From NCBI GenBank assembly GCA_937926785.1, contig CALBBQ010000008.1, positions 27,816 through 91,815 of the forward strand: a stretch of 64,000 nucleotides of DNA. The letters are read 5' to 3'. This DNA comes from an uncultured Bacteroidales bacterium (lineage in GTDB: Bacteria > Bacteroidota > Bacteroidia > Bacteroidales > Tenuifilaceae). Below, piece by piece: positions 35,418 through 44,359 of this stretch (within the stretch, counting starts at the first letter, position 1; the number at the start of each line of letters is the position of its first letter). The notes under the pieces were generated by a model. That model was not told the origin of the DNA. It did no database searches and saw nothing but the letters and a program-made list of their open reading frames with translations. A program made the translations under genes and the position numbers.

Positions 35418-35425
35418 CAAAGGTA
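35418..35425 (-). promoter_or_regulatory. -7 promoter element of dnaB
   Basis: TACCTTTG on the minus strand, 21 bases before the dnaB ATG. Confidence 0.5.
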
Positions 35426-35557
35426 GCCTTTACGCCTTCCAACCCGAAGCGTTTTCGTCAGGTGTTTTTTCACAATCCGGTTTTGTTTACTAACAAGTTA
35501 TTAACCGATGCCAAAAGCTAATCTTCGTAAAAAATGGAATCCCCAGGGAACAATTAC

Positions 35558-35565
35558 TATCTTTG
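35558..35565 (+). promoter_or_regulatory. -7 promoter element of gldB
   Basis: TATCTTTG, 24 bases before the ATG at 35590. The in-frame TTG at 35563 lies inside it and so cannot be the start. Confidence 0.5.
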
Positions 35566-35589
35566 AAATGGCTTTTAAATCTATGTGAA

Positions 35590-36597
35590 ATGAGAAGCAC
35601 TTGGTTAGGTTTAGTAGTGTTAGCAATTACCCTGCAAGCTTGTAAGCAAAACCGGTTCGACTCGGTTCGTATTCCAGAAGGATTTAGCTCGGTTTCAATT
35701 CATCGTTTTGAAAAGTACCTTTTTAATATCAATGTTGATAGTGTTGAGGCGGGATACTGCAAGTTGCATCAAAGCCATCCTGCGTTTTCCGAGCTTTTCA
35801 CGCAGGGAATAATTAGGATTGGAAAATCGGATTCACCGGAGTTTTACCACTACCTTCGGATGTTCTTAACTGATACGATGGTGCGTAACTCTTACCGAAT
35901 GGTAGCAGAGCGTTTCCCGGCAAATGCCGATTTTGAGAATGAACTCCAGGATGCATTTGCCCGATATGCTTACTTTTTCCCGGACAAACCTGTACCAAAG
36001 GTTTACACCTACATCTCTGGCTACAACCTATCTCTTGCTATTGATGACAGCATTGTGGCGGTGGGGTTAGACCGATACCTGGGTAGAAATACCGTTCAGT
36101 ACACCTTGCTGGGAGTACCTGTTTACCTTCAGCGCAAAATGCATCCCGATAAGGTTTCGTCGGATGTGATCAGGGCCTGGCTGTATAGCGCATTCCCTTT
36201 CCATGATTCGGTCAACAACCTGTTGTCAAACATGATCTACGAGGGCGAAATCATGTACCTTACCAAACGGATGCTGCCCCATCAGCCCGATTCGCTCATC
36301 TTCGGCTTCACGCCACAGCAATACAAATGGTGTATATCCAACGAATCGGCTATGTGGACGTACCTCATCGAGAACAAGCTGTTGTTTTCAACCAATACCT
36401 TAGATATTAACAAGATGGTTAACGACGCGCCGTTTACTTCGGGCTTCCCAAAAGAATCGCCGGGCAGAGCAGCGGTTTGGTTAGGTTATCGGATTGTTGA
36501 TCGATTCATGGAAAAGAACCAGGATATGGATCTGAATGAGCTGATGAACCTTCGCAACTACCAATCCATTCTCAACATGGCAAAGTACAAGCCCTAG
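35590..36597 (+). CDS. gldB: Gliding-motility-associated lipoprotein GldB
   Basis: GldB is a Bacteroidota lipoprotein required for gliding in Flavobacterium, and it is also kept by non-gliding species. The ATG at 35590 gives MRSTWLGLVVLAITLQAC, with the lipobox cysteine at about residue 18. The body matches the family pattern: VSIHRFEKYLFNI near the start, DSPEFYHYLRMFLTDTMVRNSY, the Y-D-S-I-VAVGLDRYLG segment, and the C-terminal SPGRAAVWLGYRIVDRF. The 335-residue length is typical. It is divergent from dnaB and 113 bases upstream of fhs. Its molecular activity is not known. Confidence 0.88.
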   Translation: MRSTWLGLVVLAITLQACKQNRFDSVRIPEGFSSVSIHRFEKYLFNINVDSVEAGYCKLHQSHPAFSELFTQGIIRIGKSDSPEFYHYLRMFLTDTMVRNSYRMVAERFPANADFENELQDAFARYAYFFPDKPVPKVYTYISGYNLSLAIDDSIVAVGLDRYLGRNTVQYTLLGVPVYLQRKMHPDKVSSDVIRAWLYSAFPFHDSVNNLLSNMIYEGEIMYLTKRMLPHQPDSLIFGFTPQQYKWCISNESAMWTYLIENKLLFSTNTLDINKMVNDAPFTSGFPKESPGRAAVWLGYRIVDRFMEKNQDMDLNELMNLRNYQSILNMAKYKP

Positions 36598-36660
36598 GGT
36601 TGAGGTTGATTTTAAACAAAAATAACAGTAACTTGTTACCTGAATGGGATTTATTTTTAA

Positions 36661-36678
36661 ATCTACATTGATGTAGAT
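36661..36678. promoter_or_regulatory. Perfect inverted repeat upstream of fhs, candidate operator
   Basis: ATCTACAT, two bases, then ATGTAGAT forms a perfect 8+2+8 palindrome that ends 32 bases before the fhs ATG. A second, shorter one (GTAAC-TT-GTTAC) lies at 36628-36639. Neither is followed by a T run on the + strand, so a protein-binding site is more likely than a terminator. Confidence 0.5.
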
Positions 36679-36710
36679 GATGGTCAACTTGAAAACCTAA
36701 ATCTTTACAT

Positions 36711-38381
36711 ATGAAGTCAGATATTGAAATAGCCCACGAAGCAAAAATGAAACCCATTACCGAGATTGCCGGTATGCTGGGGATCGACACGGATGACCTA
36801 ATCCCCTATGGGAAGTATAAAGCTAAGGTTCCCCTGAAGTACATCGACAAGGAGAAGTACACCCAGAATAAGCTGATACTGGTATCGGCCATTTCGCCTA
36901 CACCAGCCGGCGAAGGGAAAACTACGGTATCCATTGGCCTGGCACAGGGTTTAAACCGGATAGGGAAGAAAACCACTGTGGTGCTTAGAGAGCCATCGCT
37001 TGGTCCTGTATTCGGCATTAAGGGGGGGGCAACCGGTGGCGGATACTCACAGGTACTCCCTATGGAGGACATCAACCTCCACTTTACGGGCGATTTCAAC
37101 GCTGTGGAAAAAGCACACAACCTGCTTGCTGCCCTAATTGATAACAACATACAAAGCAAGAAACGCTCCCTGGGTATCGACCCCCGAACCGTTAAATGGA
37201 AAAGGGTGATGGATATGAACGACCGCTCGCTGCGGCACATCATAGTTGGGCTTGGGGGAACTTCGCACGGCGTTCCGCGCGAAACGGGTTTTGATATTAC
37301 GGCTGCTTCGGAAGTAATGGCCATACTCTGCCTTGCCGAAAACATGGATGACCTTAAACGCAGGCTGGGCAATATTTTTATAGGATATACCTATGATAAA
37401 AAACCCATTTACGCCCGCGACCTAAAAGCCGAGGGAGCCATGGCCGCCCTTCTGCGCGACGCTATTCTGCCTAACCTGGTTCAAACCATTGAGGGAACAC
37501 CGGCCATTATTCATGGTGGCCCATTTGCCAATATTGCCCAGGGAACCAACTCTGTTTTAGCTACCAAGCTTGGCCTGTCGCTCAGCGAGTACGTGGTAAC
37601 CGAAGCAGGATTCGGTTTTGACCTTGGAGCCGAAAAGTTTATCGACATCAAGTGCCAGTACGCAGGATTAAAGCCAAGCGCTGTGGTGCTGGTTGCAACT
37701 ATTAGGGCACTAAAATATCATGGGGGTAAACCGCTTAAAGAGATATCCCAACCCGATGTTGAAGCACTAAAGAATGGCATTGGCAACCTTCAGAAGCATA
37801 TCGAGAACATGAAGCTCTTTGGCATTTGCCCCGTAGTTGCCATTAACCGCTTCACCACCGATACCAACGAGGAGGTTGAGTACATAAAAACTGTTTGCAA
37901 GGAGATGGATGTTCAGGTAGCCGAGGTTGATGTTTGGGGCAAAGGCGGCGAGGGCGCCATTGACCTTGCAAAAATTGTGAATAAGCTTGCCATGAACTGT
38001 CCGTACCAGCATAAAACCCTGTACGACTGGACCTGGACCCCCGAGGTGAAGATAGAAACCCTGGCCAAAAAGATCTACGGGGCGGAAGCCATTGACTTTA
38101 CTGCCCAGGCCAGGGAGGATTTAAAGAAAGTTTACTCACTGGGCCTCGACAAGTTCCCCATCTGTGTGGCTAAAACCCAGAAATCGCTTTCCGATAATCC
38201 CGACCTACTGGGCAGACCAAAAGATTTTGTGGTAACCGTTAGGGAAATTGAAATTGCCGCTGGAGCCGGATTTATCATCCCCATTACCGGGCAGATTATG
38301 CGTATGCCCGGATTGCCCGATGAGCCTGCTGCCGAACGAATTGACGTTGACAATAACGGTGTGATATCGGGACTGTTTTAA
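36711..38381 (+). CDS. fhs: Formate-tetrahydrofolate ligase
   Basis: Fhs makes 10-formyl-tetrahydrofolate from formate, THF and ATP, feeding purine and formyl-methionine synthesis or, in reverse, one-carbon oxidation. The protein has 556 residues, the normal size. ATP and folate signatures are present: SPTPAGEGKTTVSIGLAQ (P-loop), FGIKGGATGGGYSQVLPMEDINLHFTGD, and GGTSHGVPRETGFDITAASEVMA. The C-terminus keeps GAGFIIPITGQIMRMPGLP. The ATG at 36711 follows a weak -7-like sequence and the palindrome described separately. No other Wood-Ljungdahl genes are in the window, so a biosynthetic role is the simplest reading. Confidence 0.98.
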   Translation: MKSDIEIAHEAKMKPITEIAGMLGIDTDDLIPYGKYKAKVPLKYIDKEKYTQNKLILVSAISPTPAGEGKTTVSIGLAQGLNRIGKKTTVVLREPSLGPVFGIKGGATGGGYSQVLPMEDINLHFTGDFNAVEKAHNLLAALIDNNIQSKKRSLGIDPRTVKWKRVMDMNDRSLRHIIVGLGGTSHGVPRETGFDITAASEVMAILCLAENMDDLKRRLGNIFIGYTYDKKPIYARDLKAEGAMAALLRDAILPNLVQTIEGTPAIIHGGPFANIAQGTNSVLATKLGLSLSEYVVTEAGFGFDLGAEKFIDIKCQYAGLKPSAVVLVATIRALKYHGGKPLKEISQPDVEALKNGIGNLQKHIENMKLFGICPVVAINRFTTDTNEEVEYIKTVCKEMDVQVAEVDVWGKGGEGAIDLAKIVNKLAMNCPYQHKTLYDWTWTPEVKIETLAKKIYGAEAIDFTAQAREDLKKVYSLGLDKFPICVAKTQKSLSDNPDLLGRPKDFVVTVREIEIAAGAGFIIPITGQIMRMPGLPDEPAAERIDVDNNGVISGLF

Positions 38382-38404
38382 TTTAACCGGAAACAATAAA
38401 CCAG

Positions 38405-38432
38405 AAAAGGTTGGCACTTTAGCCAACCTTTT
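38405..38432. terminator. Bidirectional terminator between fhs and the porin gene
   Basis: A perfect 11-bp stem (AAAAGGTTGGC at 38405-38415, GCCAACCTTTT at 38422-38432) with a 6-base loop. A- and T-rich arms serve both convergent genes. Confidence 0.88.
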
Positions 38433-38454
38433 CCGGTTTCATCTGGTTTATAGT

Positions 38455-39570
38455 TTACAATGCTAACTCGAACATCAGCTCAACTACCCCTTTACAAACC
38501 CCATTGGTTAACCCCCTGTTAAAGTCGATTACCAGCTTATTCTTCCTGTAGATGTGGTATGCCACACCCAGTATCTCTCTTGTTTTTTCTGTTTCGATTC
38601 CAGCATTATCGGTATATCTAAACAGTCCGTAGCTGCCAAATATGCTCATCCGGTCATTCCAGAACTTGAATTCGACAAAGGTATTCCATCCCTTAGCCCT
38701 AAAGGAGTTTCCCAGGGAATCGGTCAACGAGCCCTCATGGTTACCTAACGAATTAAATACTTGGCCAGTGAAAACCAGCCTGCGTGATTCAAAGGTTAGA
38801 ACTCCCGATTGAGTTTCCCATGTAGGATAAAGATTGGTATTCCCCTTCCCATGAGCTCCTACATAAGAAATCTGAAAACCAGGCACACTCTCAGGGAATG
38901 GTCGGATGGTTAAACGCCATTGTAGGGTTTTATTGTTATTCTTTTCTATGGCGTGGTAGCCACCCCCGTTGAAAACACCCACTGCAATTGAACCGTAGCG
39001 CCCCGGGTAGGCATTACTGACTCTCTTCTGGTAGTCATCATCAATGGTCCCCCCCACAAGAACCGAAGTGGTTACCCCAAAATCGGCCGAGGAAAAAAAC
39101 TTCATGTCGTCGAGGTACTGACTTGCAACAACCCTGTATGCATTAACCTTTTCCTCAAATTCTATCCATGGTGTGGGAACCTCCCCAACCAAAAGCGAAG
39201 GTTTAGAGAATATTCCGAAATCGCCATCTTCCCTCAGTTCAATGTAGCAATACTTTAAGCGCATTTCCAAATCGCCCTCGCCATCACCCTCCTTATCCAC
39301 CGTAAGGTCGGGTGTGATTCGCCCTCCAAGGTATTTGTTTAGACGTTTCTGAAAGGTAATATACCCTCTTTTAACCGAAAATTCATTAAAATTTCCATTC
39401 CCCTCCTCAAAGTAACGGTAGCCCAAAAAAATTTGAGTTGAAACCTGGTTGTTTTCCAATAGCTGGAGGATTTTCTGATTCTGCTGGTACAAAACTGAAT
39501 CGTTAAAATCTTGAGCACACAACAAGAAAGGAAGAGCCATTACAAAAGAAAGTGCTGTGACGTGTTTCAT
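38455..39570 (-). CDS. Outer-membrane porin, OprO/OprP (phosphate-selective porin) type
   Basis: This is a beta-barrel porin of 371 residues. A signal peptide (about 1-19, ending LLCAQ) is followed by a short coiled segment (VLYQQNQKILQLLENN). Repeated amphipathic strands come next, beginning FLGYRYFEEGNGNFNEFSVKRGYITFQKRL, which resembles the Porin_O_P pattern (xxVRRxYLxFxxxL). The C-terminus ends VELMFELAL, with a terminal hydrophobic strand suited to BAM recognition. Phosphate selectivity is inferred from the family only. A repeat array resembling a Pho box lies upstream of its promoter and would agree with that role. Confidence 0.75.
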   Translation of the reverse strand: MKHVTALSFVMALPFLLCAQDFNDSVLYQQNQKILQLLENNQVSTQIFLGYRYFEEGNGNFNEFSVKRGYITFQKRLNKYLGGRITPDLTVDKEGDGEGDLEMRLKYCYIELREDGDFGIFSKPSLLVGEVPTPWIEFEEKVNAYRVVASQYLDDMKFFSSADFGVTTSVLVGGTIDDDYQKRVSNAYPGRYGSIAVGVFNGGGYHAIEKNNNKTLQWRLTIRPFPESVPGFQISYVGAHGKGNTNLYPTWETQSGVLTFESRRLVFTGQVFNSLGNHEGSLTDSLGNSFRAKGWNTFVEFKFWNDRMSIFGSYGLFRYTDNAGIETEKTREILGVAYHIYRKNKLVIDFNRGLTNGVCKGVVELMFELAL

Positions 39571-39587
39571 AAAACATTTTGTTTTAG

Positions 39588-39595
39588 CAAAATTA
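39588..39595 (-). promoter_or_regulatory. -7 promoter element of the porin gene
   Basis: TAATTTTG on the minus strand, 17 bases before the ATG. The -33 region is occupied by the TTAACA repeats instead of TTTG, as expected for an activator-dependent promoter. Confidence 0.5.
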
Positions 39596-39616
39596 GCTAT
39601 GTCAATATTAATTCAT

Positions 39617-39651
39617 TGTTAATTATAACCCCAATGTTAACTTAATGTTAA
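39617..39651 (-). promoter_or_regulatory. TTAACA direct repeats upstream of the porin gene, Pho-box-like
   Basis: On the minus strand TTAACA occurs at 39651-39646, again 11 bases on at 39640-39635, and a third time at 39622-39617 beside TTATAA. The TTAACA-N5-TTAACA layout equals the Bacillus PhoP box. It lies just upstream of the -7 element of a phosphate-porin-like gene. The link to phosphate control is inference. Confidence 0.45.
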
Positions 39652-39762
39652 AAGCAGCTCGGAGGCTATCGAAACAGAACCTAAGTCGCTAATCAACATG
39701 GACTTAAATTTGGTTGCTGAGGATATTATCGTAGTTCCAGTATGAGCTTCAATGTTATATTG

Positions 39763-39770
39763 TATTTTTG
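39763..39770 (+). promoter_or_regulatory. -7 promoter element of the lytic transglycosylase gene
   Basis: TATTTTTG, 55 bases before the ATG at 39826. Another TAAATTTG occurs at 39705-39712. Confidence 0.45.
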
Positions 39771-39825
39771 TGATTCCGGTTAACAAAAAAGATTCGGTTG
39801 ACGTTAAATAGAAAAACAGATCCAG

Positions 39826-40791
39826 ATGGTAAATAAAAAATACATGCTTTTAGGATTGGCTGCCATTGTCATAACTATATTGGTGTTTCTCCAATCGTTT
39901 AGACCTGGATTAAAAACCGGATTCGAAAAATACAGAAACCTAAATCCCTGGCACGACTCCATATACCAGACATCGCTCATTTTTCCCATCCCCATTCCTG
40001 ACCGGCTAACCTTTGCAGGCGAAGAAGTACCGCTTGAGTATTTCGATGTTAGGGAGTCGCTTGATAGGGAACTACAAGTGAATACCTTCTGGCACTCACA
40101 AACGGTAATGCTTTTGAAGCGTGCAAATCGTTTTTTTCCGGTAATAGAGCCAATCCTTAAAAAGAATAGTATTCCCGATGATTTCAAGTATTTGGCAGCG
40201 GCCGAGAGTGGTCTAACCCAAGCCATCTCTCCGGCTAAGGCGGTAGGGTTCTGGCAGTTGCTTGAGAGCACTGCCAAGGAGTATGGGCTTGAAGTTAATC
40301 GAGAGGTTGATGAGCGATATCACATCGAAAAATCGACCGAAGCTGCCTGCCAGTACCTGAAAAAAGCATACGAAAAGTATGGAACATGGACTATGGCTGC
40401 TGCTTCATATAACTTCGGAATGAATGGAATAACCAAACAAATTGACCGACAAGACAGCAATTCGTACTACGATATGGTTCTAGGCGACGAAACCGGGAGA
40501 TATATTTACCGGATTTTAGCCCTTAAGGTGATTTTCGAAAATCCAAAACAGTATGGATTTTTTCTAGATAAATCCGATTTGTATCCCCCTTTGGAGTTTT
40601 CCGAGGTTCGGGTTGATTCCAGTATTACCAGTATAGCTGCATTTGCCCGTAAGTTTGACACCAACTATAAACTCCTCAAGATGTTCAATCCCTGGTTGAG
40701 GGACAACTACCTGAGTAATAAACAGGGCAAATCGTATAGCATCAAAATTCCCAGTAAAGGATTTCGCGAAACTGCGTATAAGAAAGGTTAG
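39826..40791 (+). CDS. Membrane-anchored lytic transglycosylase (SLT domain)
   Basis: This peptidoglycan-cleaving enzyme has 321 residues. An N-terminal TM anchor (about 7-24) places it in the periplasm. The SLT core (about 105-235) has the catalytic glutamate in LAAAESGLTQAISPAKAVGFWQLLESTAKEYGL, and ASYNFGMNGI as the GxxAYNxG-like motif. The segment after residue 265 (ITSIAAFARKFDTNYKLLKMFNPWL) resembles a LysM-like or membrane-bound MltD tail. It is followed two bases later by uvrA, so the two are probably co-transcribed although unrelated in role. Confidence 0.92.
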   Translation: MVNKKYMLLGLAAIVITILVFLQSFRPGLKTGFEKYRNLNPWHDSIYQTSLIFPIPIPDRLTFAGEEVPLEYFDVRESLDRELQVNTFWHSQTVMLLKRANRFFPVIEPILKKNSIPDDFKYLAAAESGLTQAISPAKAVGFWQLLESTAKEYGLEVNREVDERYHIEKSTEAACQYLKKAYEKYGTWTMAAASYNFGMNGITKQIDRQDSNSYYDMVLGDETGRYIYRILALKVIFENPKQYGFFLDKSDLYPPLEFSEVRVDSSITSIAAFARKFDTNYKLLKMFNPWLRDNYLSNKQGKSYSIKIPSKGFRETAYKKG

Positions 40792-40793
40792 TA

Positions 40794-43661
40794 ATGGTTC
40801 AGGAAGAGTTTGAACACACCATAGAAGATAGCGATGAAGGTGACATAACTGTTGAGGGTGCCCGTGTGCACAACCTTAAGAACATCGATGTAACCATACC
40901 CCGCCATAAGCTTACAGTGATAACAGGGCTCAGCGGTAGTGGTAAATCATCTTTAGCGTTCGATACCATTTACGCCGAGGGTCAGCGTCGCTACATGGAA
41001 ACCATGTCGGCCTATGCCCGCCAGTTTTTAGGCACGCTGGAACGCCCCGATGTTGATAAGATATCTGGCTTAAGCCCGGTAATCTCCATAGAGCAGAAAA
41101 CCACAAGCTATAACCCTCGTTCAACGGTTGGTACAACCACTGAGATTTATGACTTCCTGAGGTTACTTTATGCTCGTGCCTCTACAGCCTACTCATATAA
41201 CACTGGCGAGGAGATGGTGCGCTATACCGATGAGCAAATAATAAATCTCATTAACCAACAGTTTGCCGATAAACGGGCAGCCATTCTTGCACCCTTGGTG
41301 CGTGGTCGGAAGGGTCATTACAAGGAACTTTTTGAACAGTACAGGCGGAAGGGATATCTATACATCCGGGTTGACGGTGAAGTGATGGAGTTGCGGCCAG
41401 CCATGAAGGTGGACCGCTACAAAACGCATTACATTGAACTGATTGTCGATAAGTTGAGGGTTGGCGAGGGCGAAACTAAAAGATTGAAACAGTCCGTCAA
41501 CACTGCCATGGGTGTAGGGAAGGGTACTATTCTGGTTTTAGACATGGATAGTAATCAGGCACGCTACTTTAGCCGTAACCTGATGTGTCCTACAACAGGC
41601 ATATCCTACGATGAACCGGAACCCTACACCTTTAGTTTCAATTCACCCAAAGGGGCATGTCCTCGTTGTAACGGATTGGGTTACATTACTGAGGCCGATG
41701 TGTCCAAAATTATCCCCAATCCTAAGAATAGCATTAAAAAAGGTGGAATTCAGCCCCTTGGGCCGTACAAGAACTCGCTGGTGTTTTGGCAGCTTGAGGC
41801 CATTGCTTCAAAGTACGGCTTTAGTCTTGCCGATCCCATTGAGGCTATTCCTGACGAGGCCTTAAATGTAATTCTGTATGGCTCCGAGGAGCAATTCAAA
41901 CTTAAGCATCCGGGAGCGGGGGTAAATGCATCGTACTTCCTGAGTTTTGAAGGTGTTATAAGCTATGTTCAGAACCATCAGGCAAACGATGAGTTGAATG
42001 GGAAAGGGGAAAAGTGGGCAACCCAGTTTGTCAGAGAAGTGGTTTGTCCGCAGTGTAACGGTAGTCGCTTACGTGAGGAGTCGCTTTGGTTCAAGATTGA
42101 TGGGAAGAGCATAGCCGATGTGGCTGCCATGGACATCTTGAATTTGTGGGAATGGCTTCAAAACTTGGAAGAACGATTAGCTCCCAGGCAAAGAACCATT
42201 GCCGCTGAAATCTTGAAGGAGATTCGGGAACGGGTTCGTTTCCTGCTCGATGTGGGATTGGGTTACCTGTCGCTCAACAGGGGGGCGATAACCCTGTCGG
42301 GTGGCGAAAGCCAGCGAATTAGGTTAGCCACCCAGATTGGTTCTAAGCTGGTCAATGTGCTTTACATCCTGGATGAGCCAAGTATAGGCCTCCATCAGCG
42401 CGATAACATTAAGCTGATTAACTCATTGAAACAGCTGCGCGATGCGGGAAATTCCGTAATTGTGGTTGAGCACGATGAGGAGATGATTCGTTCTGCCGAT
42501 TACGTGGTTGACATTGGGCCAAGGGCGGGCAGGCATGGAGGTAAGGTGGTGGCTATTGGAACGCCTGCTGCAATCCTTCGTTCAAATTCACTTACTGCGC
42601 AATACCTTAACGGAACCTTGGCAATTCCTGTCCCCGCCCGACGTCGAAAGGGCAATGGAAAGTACCTCACCATTTCAGGGGCAAAGGGAAATAACCTGAA
42701 AAACATTACCGTGAATTTTCCTCTGGGTACCTTGATATGCGTAACGGGTGTTTCCGGTAGTGGAAAATCAACGCTAATCAATGAAACCCTTTACCCGGCT
42801 TTAAGCCGACACTTCTACAATTCCTATGCCCAACCGTTGGCTCACGATTCCATTACTGGCCTTGAGAATCTGGATAAGGTAATCGATGTTGACCAGTCGC
42901 CCATTGGACGAACCCCGCGTTCCAATCCGGCGACTTACACAGGTGTATTTACTGACATCCGTAAGCTGTTTGAGCTGACCCCCGATGCCAAGATCCGGGG
43001 CTACAAGGCTGGCCGATTCTCCTTCAATGTAAAGGGTGGCCGTTGCGAAACCTGTAAGGGTGGGGGTGTTCAGGTGATTGAAATGAATTTTTTGCCCGAT
43101 GTTTACGTTAAGTGCCCCGATTGCTTTGGCCGAAGGTATAACCGCGAAACCCTTGAGGTGAAGTACAAAGGAAAAAACATCAGCGAGGTACTGGATATGA
43201 CCATCAACCAGGCAGTCGAGTTTTTTGAAAGCATTCCGCAAATATACCAAAAGCTGAAAACCCTTCAGGATGTGGGCTTAGGCTATATCACGCTTGGCCA
43301 ATCATCCACAACGCTCTCTGGCGGCGAAGCCCAGCGTGTTAAACTGTCAACAGAACTAGCCAAACGCGATACCGGTAAAACCCTTTACATCCTCGATGAA
43401 CCAACTACTGGTCTTCATTTTGAGGATGTCAGGGTGTTGCTTGAAGTGCTCAATAAATTGGTCGATAGAGGGAATACGGTTATCGTGATCGAACATAACA
43501 TGGACGTAATTAAAACCGCCGACTACATCATCGACCTGGGGCCTGATGGGGGTGCCGCAGGAGGGGAAGTCGTATGTGCCGGCACACCCGAAGAGATAGC
43601 CCTATCACATTGTGGTTATACGGCCGGGTTCCTGAAAAAAGCGTTGGAAAAACAGGGTTAG
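40794..43661 (+). CDS. uvrA: UvrABC nucleotide-excision repair ATPase UvrA
   Basis: UvrA is the damage-recognition subunit of excision repair. The 955-residue protein has two ABC ATPase modules. The first has Walker [15 protein letters not shown] and signature [12 protein letters not shown]; the second has Walker [15 protein letters not shown] and signature [12 protein letters not shown]. Zinc modules are visible as CPRCNGLG with CPQCNGSR, and as CETCKGGG ... [11 protein letters not shown]. The N-terminal [23 protein letters not shown] is diagnostic. It directly follows the lytic transglycosylase gene (2 bases), and no terminator could be recognised in the 121 bases after it. Confidence 0.99.
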   Translation: MVQEEFEHTIEDSDEGDITVEGARVHNLKNIDVTIPRHKLTVITGLSGSGKSSLAFDTIYAEGQRRYMETMSAYARQFLGTLERPDVDKISGLSPVISIEQKTTSYNPRSTVGTTTEIYDFLRLLYARASTAYSYNTGEEMVRYTDEQIINLINQQFADKRAAILAPLVRGRKGHYKELFEQYRRKGYLYIRVDGEVMELRPAMKVDRYKTHYIELIVDKLRVGEGETKRLKQSVNTAMGVGKGTILVLDMDSNQARYFSRNLMCPTTGISYDEPEPYTFSFNSPKGACPRCNGLGYITEADVSKIIPNPKNSIKKGGIQPLGPYKNSLVFWQLEAIASKYGFSLADPIEAIPDEALNVILYGSEEQFKLKHPGAGVNASYFLSFEGVISYVQNHQANDELNGKGEKWATQFVREVVCPQCNGSRLREESLWFKIDGKSIADVAAMDILNLWEWLQNLEERLAPRQRTIAAEILKEIRERVRFLLDVGLGYLSLNRGAITLSGGESQRIRLATQIGSKLVNVLYILDEPSIGLHQRDNIKLINSLKQLRDAGNSVIVVEHDEEMIRSADYVVDIGPRAGRHGGKVVAIGTPAAILRSNSLTAQYLNGTLAIPVPARRRKGNGKYLTISGAKGNNLKNITVNFPLGTLICVTGVSGSGKSTLINETLYPALSRHFYNSYAQPLAHDSITGLENLDKVIDVDQSPIGRTPRSNPATYTGVFTDIRKLFELTPDAKIRGYKAGRFSFNVKGGRCETCKGGGVQVIEMNFLPDVYVKCPDCFGRRYNRETLEVKYKGKNISEVLDMTINQAVEFFESIPQIYQKLKTLQDVGLGYITLGQSSTTLSGGEAQRVKLSTELAKRDTGKTLYILDEPTTGLHFEDVRVLLEVLNKLVDRGNTVIVIEHNMDVIKTADYIIDLGPDGGAAGGEVVCAGTPEEIALSHCGYTAGFLKKALEKQG

Positions 43662-43782
43662 CTACTTGAATTACTTTTGTTTTCGCCCAAAAAACTAGAA
43701 AAGAACTAACAAGTTAAATAACAGATAGATAAATGCTAAACTATTCCTTAAACTCTTTTGGCCTGCACTAGACCACAGCTCC

Positions 43783-44313
43783 TTATCCTTTACCCTTTTC
43801 TTCCTTATACCATTCCGAGTAAAAAAGGTAGTTACGGGCAATGCGCTCGTTCGTTTCCCGACTCAGCTCTGGGTCCACCTTTTTGACAAATTTTGCCGGA
43901 ATTCCGGCGTAAACGCTCCAGGGCTCTACAGCTGTGTTTTCTAGTACAAGTGCGTTAGCCGCAACAATGGCACCCTCTCCAATTTTGGCATTATCCATGA
44001 CAGTGCAGCCCATGCCAAGTAATGCGCCTTTCTCCACTTGGGCACCATGCAGTATAACACCATGTCCAATTGAAACATCATCGCCAACGTTGATGGTGGT
44101 TTTCTGGTAGGTGGTATGCAGCACGGCGTTATCCTGAATGTTCACCCGGTTCCCAATCTTGATGGAGTTCACATCGCCCCGCAGAACGGCACCGTACCAA
44201 ATGCTGCAATCGTCGCCAATTTCAACATCACCTATAATAACTGCTGTTTCAGCTATAAAGCAGTTCTTTCCGATTTTTGGGGTAAATCCTCTCAGCGGTT
44301 TGATTATTGCCAT
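43783..44313 (-). CDS. Gamma-class carbonic anhydrase-like hexapeptide-repeat protein
   Basis: This 176-residue protein has a left-handed beta-helix (LbH). Hexapeptide repeats run from NCFIAETAVIIGDVEIGDDCSIWYGAVLRGD onward. The zinc ligands of gamma-carbonic anhydrases (three histidines) are seen as LHTTYQ, SIGHGVILHGA and the following His. Members in bacteria (YrdA/PaaY/CaiE type) may act as carbonic anhydrases or thioesterases; activity cannot be read from sequence. The gene is divergent from the Mut7-C gene with 46 bases between their starts. A -7 element precedes it. Confidence 0.9.
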   Translation of the reverse strand: MAIIKPLRGFTPKIGKNCFIAETAVIIGDVEIGDDCSIWYGAVLRGDVNSIKIGNRVNIQDNAVLHTTYQKTTINVGDDVSIGHGVILHGAQVEKGALLGMGCTVMDNAKIGEGAIVAANALVLENTAVEPWSVYAGIPAKFVKKVDPELSRETNERIARNYLFYSEWYKEEKGKG

Positions 44314-44332
44314 ATCTTTTCGTAATTTATTG

Positions 44333-44340
44333 CAAATTTA
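44333..44340 (-). promoter_or_regulatory. -7 promoter element of the gamma-carbonic anhydrase-like gene
   Basis: TAAATTTG on the minus strand, 19 bases before its ATG. Confidence 0.5.
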
Positions 44341-44359
44341 TAAAATACTAACCGCAAAC

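Noticed and set aside
36806..37372. 188-codon open frame opposite fhs
   Set aside because: Shadow of the highly conserved fhs coding sequence; no start signal or family match.
39698..39745. 15-codon open frame MDLNLVAEDIIVVPV before the transglycosylase gene
   Set aside because: Too short to support, it contains a promoter-like TAAATTTG and has no start signal of its own.
44138..44359. Upstream extension of the Mut7-C frame
   Set aside because: It is antisense to the gamma-carbonic anhydrase gene and precedes the domain start; GTG at 44360 is more reasonable.
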